Source: Orbilia blumenaviensis (Eukaryota > Ascomycota > Orbiliomycetes > Orbiliales > Orbiliaceae). From it: a stretch of DNA of 64,000 nt. The notes beneath the pieces are model-generated. The model was not told the DNA's origin, made no database searches, and saw only the letters and a list, made by a program, of their open reading frames with translations. Where the stretch lies: contig JAVHNS010000003.1 of NCBI GenBank assembly GCA_036872755.1, positions 2,914,001 through 2,978,000 of the forward strand, written 5' to 3'. The position numbers were made by a program, and so were the translations under genes. Positions 62,105 to 64,000 of this stretch are shown here, piece after piece (within the stretch, counting starts at the first letter, position 1; every line of letters starts with the position of its first letter).

Positions 62105-62630
62105 TCAACGAATGAACTGCTCCAGCTTCTCCACATCGCCGCACTCGTTCTCGACCAGCATCCGCACCGCCACGATGGATGTGCCGTCCACATCCACAAT
62201 ACTGTACTTCGCCAGCGTCGGGATCGCGGTGATGCCCCATTCCCTTTTGTACAGGTTATCCGCGTCTTTCCATCTATATAATATAAAACCAAACCTCCCC
62301 CATTAGTATCAATTTATTATTTTATCTATATGTTATATTAGAAGGGGGGGGGGAGGGGGGGGATTTAAGAAAGTAAAAGACATACGCATCCCGCCCGCCA
62401 ACCTCCACGACCATAACCTTCAGCTCGGACGGATGGGACTCGAACACGCTGTTGAACACCGGGATGGCGGCGCGGACGTCGGGACACCATGGTTGCGATG
62501 TGGTCGGGTCCGCGGAGGCGGTGAAGAAGATGTATAGAGGAGAATCATTGTCGAGGGAGGCGAGGAAGGGGTGGAGGGAGGTGGTTGGTGAGGAGGTTAG
62601 GGGTTCTGTTGGGGGGATGGGGGTTATCAT
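62105..62630 (-). CDS. Thioredoxin-fold protein of the TXNDC17/TRP14 type, 137 aa
   Basis: Two exons: 62630-62386 and 62273-62105, totalling 414 nt. The intron (112 nt) has a GTATGT donor and a TATAG acceptor. The protein has SPLYIFFTASADP, then QPWCPDVRAAIPVF at the active-site position, a central VMVVEVGGRDAWKDADN that becomes continuous only by splicing, and WGITAIPTLAKY with the cis-proline typical of thioredoxin folds. The animal protein has WCPDC and reduces disulfides and other small thiol substrates. Here the second cysteine is Val, so only one active-site cysteine remains. As far as I recall, fungal members often show this form. A monothiol or binding role is more likely than classical disulfide reduction. 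It is probably cytosolic. It is convergent with the gene on its left. Confidence 0.92.
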
Positions 62631-63169
62631 CTTTTTTATTTTATTATTTTTGTATAGAGCTGGTTTTGGTGATGGTGAGGTTGGTGACGGTGATGGTGAT
62701 GGTGGGGTTTGTGATGGTGGGGGGGGGATAGATCGATGGTTTTGATTTTTATAGAGAGGGTTTTAGTTGAATGGGGAAGGTCACAACTTGAACTTCTCTA
62801 TACTATACACCCCCGCCAACGAAGCGTCGTCTACGACAGAGGAGGATGTGTGTGAGAGGAAAGGAGATCTGAATTTTTGCCGCTAATGCCCCGCATGATA
62901 ACATACATTTATTCATGATCGTTGAAAAAGGAAAAAAAAGCCATGATTAACATAAAAAAAGCCAATGCGAATGCTCTACGCTGCCCGTTTTTTAACATGA
63001 GATAAAAGAAGAAGAAGAAGTCCACCGTGTGAGCGTCTCTATCGATCAAAAAACACTAAAAAAAGAAAAGCCCAGCTCTCTCTCTCTCTACACCTCTTTC
63101 TCACAAAAAGAAACAAAAAATACCTAAGTAACCACCAGAAAAGAAAAGAGTATATAAAAAAAGAAAAGG
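62631..63169. other. Short intergenic stretch
   Basis: It holds the 5' flank of the TXNDC17-like gene, with GATGGT-type repeats at about 62668-62720, and the 3' flank of the ankyrin gene, with A-rich and CT-rich tracts at 63070-63170. No gene is seen. Confidence 0.6.
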
Positions 63170-63971
63170 CTACTCGCTGTCGCTGGCAGGCCCGCTCCCA
63201 GCCTCGTCCAAGTCGTCGATAACGGTGTCACCGCCGTGCTGCTTCGCCTGCCGCGCGAGATCGATCTCGAAGGCGCGCTGGGCGGCCTCGCGCGCCGCTT
63301 CTCGCTCCATCTCCGCCTCGGCTTCCTGCAGGTACGCGCGCACCTCCTGGCAGCTGGGGTCCACGAGGTCCAGCGGCTTCTGCTGGCCCTTGTTCTTTAG
63401 TCTGTACAAAAAAATCACCATTAATTATTATTACTGTTATAACGGTAATAAAAGGAAGGAAGGAAGGGAAGGGAGGAAAATACCTCGGATCGGCCCCGGC
63501 GTCAACCAGCAGGTGGATCATGTACCCGCCCACATCCGCGTCCTCGGACGTGTACTGCGCGGCCACGTGCAGCGGCGTATCCCCCTCCATCAGGCTCTCC
63601 GGGTCGACCTCCAGCCCTTCCTGGTCGAGCAGGGTGTCCAGGATATCCGGGTTGCCGTACTTGGCGGCGACGTGCAGGGCCATGCGGCCGAGGGAGTCGC
63701 GGGAGTGGTTTAGGAACTTGGAGAGCGGCGTTTCTGCTATCTCATCATCTTCCTCCTCTTCTTCTTTTCCTTCGGTGGTTGGAGGGTTTGGCGGGGTTTC
63801 TAGAGGCTTTGTAATTGTAGTAGTGGTTTCGTCTGTGGGTTTTGAGGAGGGGGTGGTATCGGCGGGCGTGGAGTCCGGGTCCGGGGAGTGGAAGGACTGC
63901 AGGACCTCGTTGAGCAGGTCCGAGTTGTTCGTGCGGCAGGCGGCGAAGAGCAGCTCCTTCGGCGAGGCGCC
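63170..63971 (-). CDS. Ankyrin-repeat protein, C-terminal part (5' exon(s) beyond window)
   Basis: Two exons are visible: 63971-63484 and 63401-63170, separated by an 82-nt intron with a GTATTT donor. An AG at 63973-63972 suggests that at least one more 5' exon lies outside the window. The visible chain starts GASPKELLFAACRTNNSDLL, followed by a long Thr/Pro/Glu insertion, then ankyrin units (RMALHVAAKYGNPDILDTLL; DTPLHVAAQYTSED; YMIHLLVDAGADPR). A third repeat is completed by the last exon (KPLDLVDPSCQEVRAYLQ), which then becomes an acidic coiled-coil-like helix (EAEMEREAAREAAQRAFEI) and an acidic tail. It resembles small fungal ankyrin proteins such as S. pombe C105.02c or yeast YGL242C. 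Its role is unknown and it probably mediates protein contacts. Confidence 0.88.
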
Positions 63972-64000
63972 CTGCTACAATCCCCCCTCCAATCTATATT

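Overview
The window is nuclear DNA of a filamentous ascomycete. The signs are spliced protein genes with short introns (57-340 nt; GTAAGT/GTACGT/GTATGT donors, CTAAC/CTGAC-type branch points), fungal proteins such as uL13/RPL16, the GID subunit Gid4 and PAS kinase, and two large NACHT-WD40 NOD-like receptors (NLRs). Intergenic stretches are long (up to 9.6 kb) and full of homopolymers and microsatellites. My guess is an early-diverging Pezizomycotina lineage (Pezizomycetes or Orbiliomycetes), but this is inference only.

Layout, left to right. (1) <1-1982, minus: start of a Ser/Thr/Pro-rich protein of unknown function that runs off the left edge. (2) 1983-11614: long gene-free stretch that probably holds the promoter and leader of the next gene. 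(3) 11615-14542, plus: Msg5-type MAP-kinase phosphatase. (4) 19400-20792, minus: four-exon D-galactonate dehydratase-like enolase-superfamily enzyme. (5) 24819-27018, plus: Gid4/Vid24. (6) 30298-31333, minus: four-exon ribosomal protein uL13 (RPL16). (7) 33065-37074, minus: four-exon PAS kinase. (8) 41452-42105, plus: small basic/acidic hypothetical protein. (9) 44594-50022, plus: three-exon NLR, helical N-terminal domain-NACHT-WD40-ankyrin. (10) 52127-52627, minus: weak small ORF. (11) 52768-58647, minus: NLR with nucleoside phosphorylase-like domain-NACHT-WD40. (12) 60833-61984, plus: FGDF-motif protein that looks like an AP-1/clathrin accessory factor. (13) 62105-62630, minus: TXNDC17/TRP14-like thioredoxin-fold protein. 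(14) 63170-63971>, minus: ankyrin protein that runs off the right edge.

Most of the window is conserved housekeeping and signalling: a MAPK phosphatase, a nutrient-sensing PAS kinase and the GID gluconeogenic degradation receptor. The part that stands out is 44.6-58.6 kb. There two NLRs with different N-terminal effector modules and different C-terminal ends lie tail to tail. They share a phase-0 intron at the same place between the NACHT-linked region and the WD40 domain, which suggests they are mosaics built on one common core. Proteins of this type drive allorecognition, programmed cell death or antiviral/antibacterial responses in fungi. The specificity of this pair cannot be read from the sequence.

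Multi-exon gene models were assembled by hand. For every one the exon lengths sum to an open frame, given in the entries. Domain names rest on recognised motifs, not on searches.
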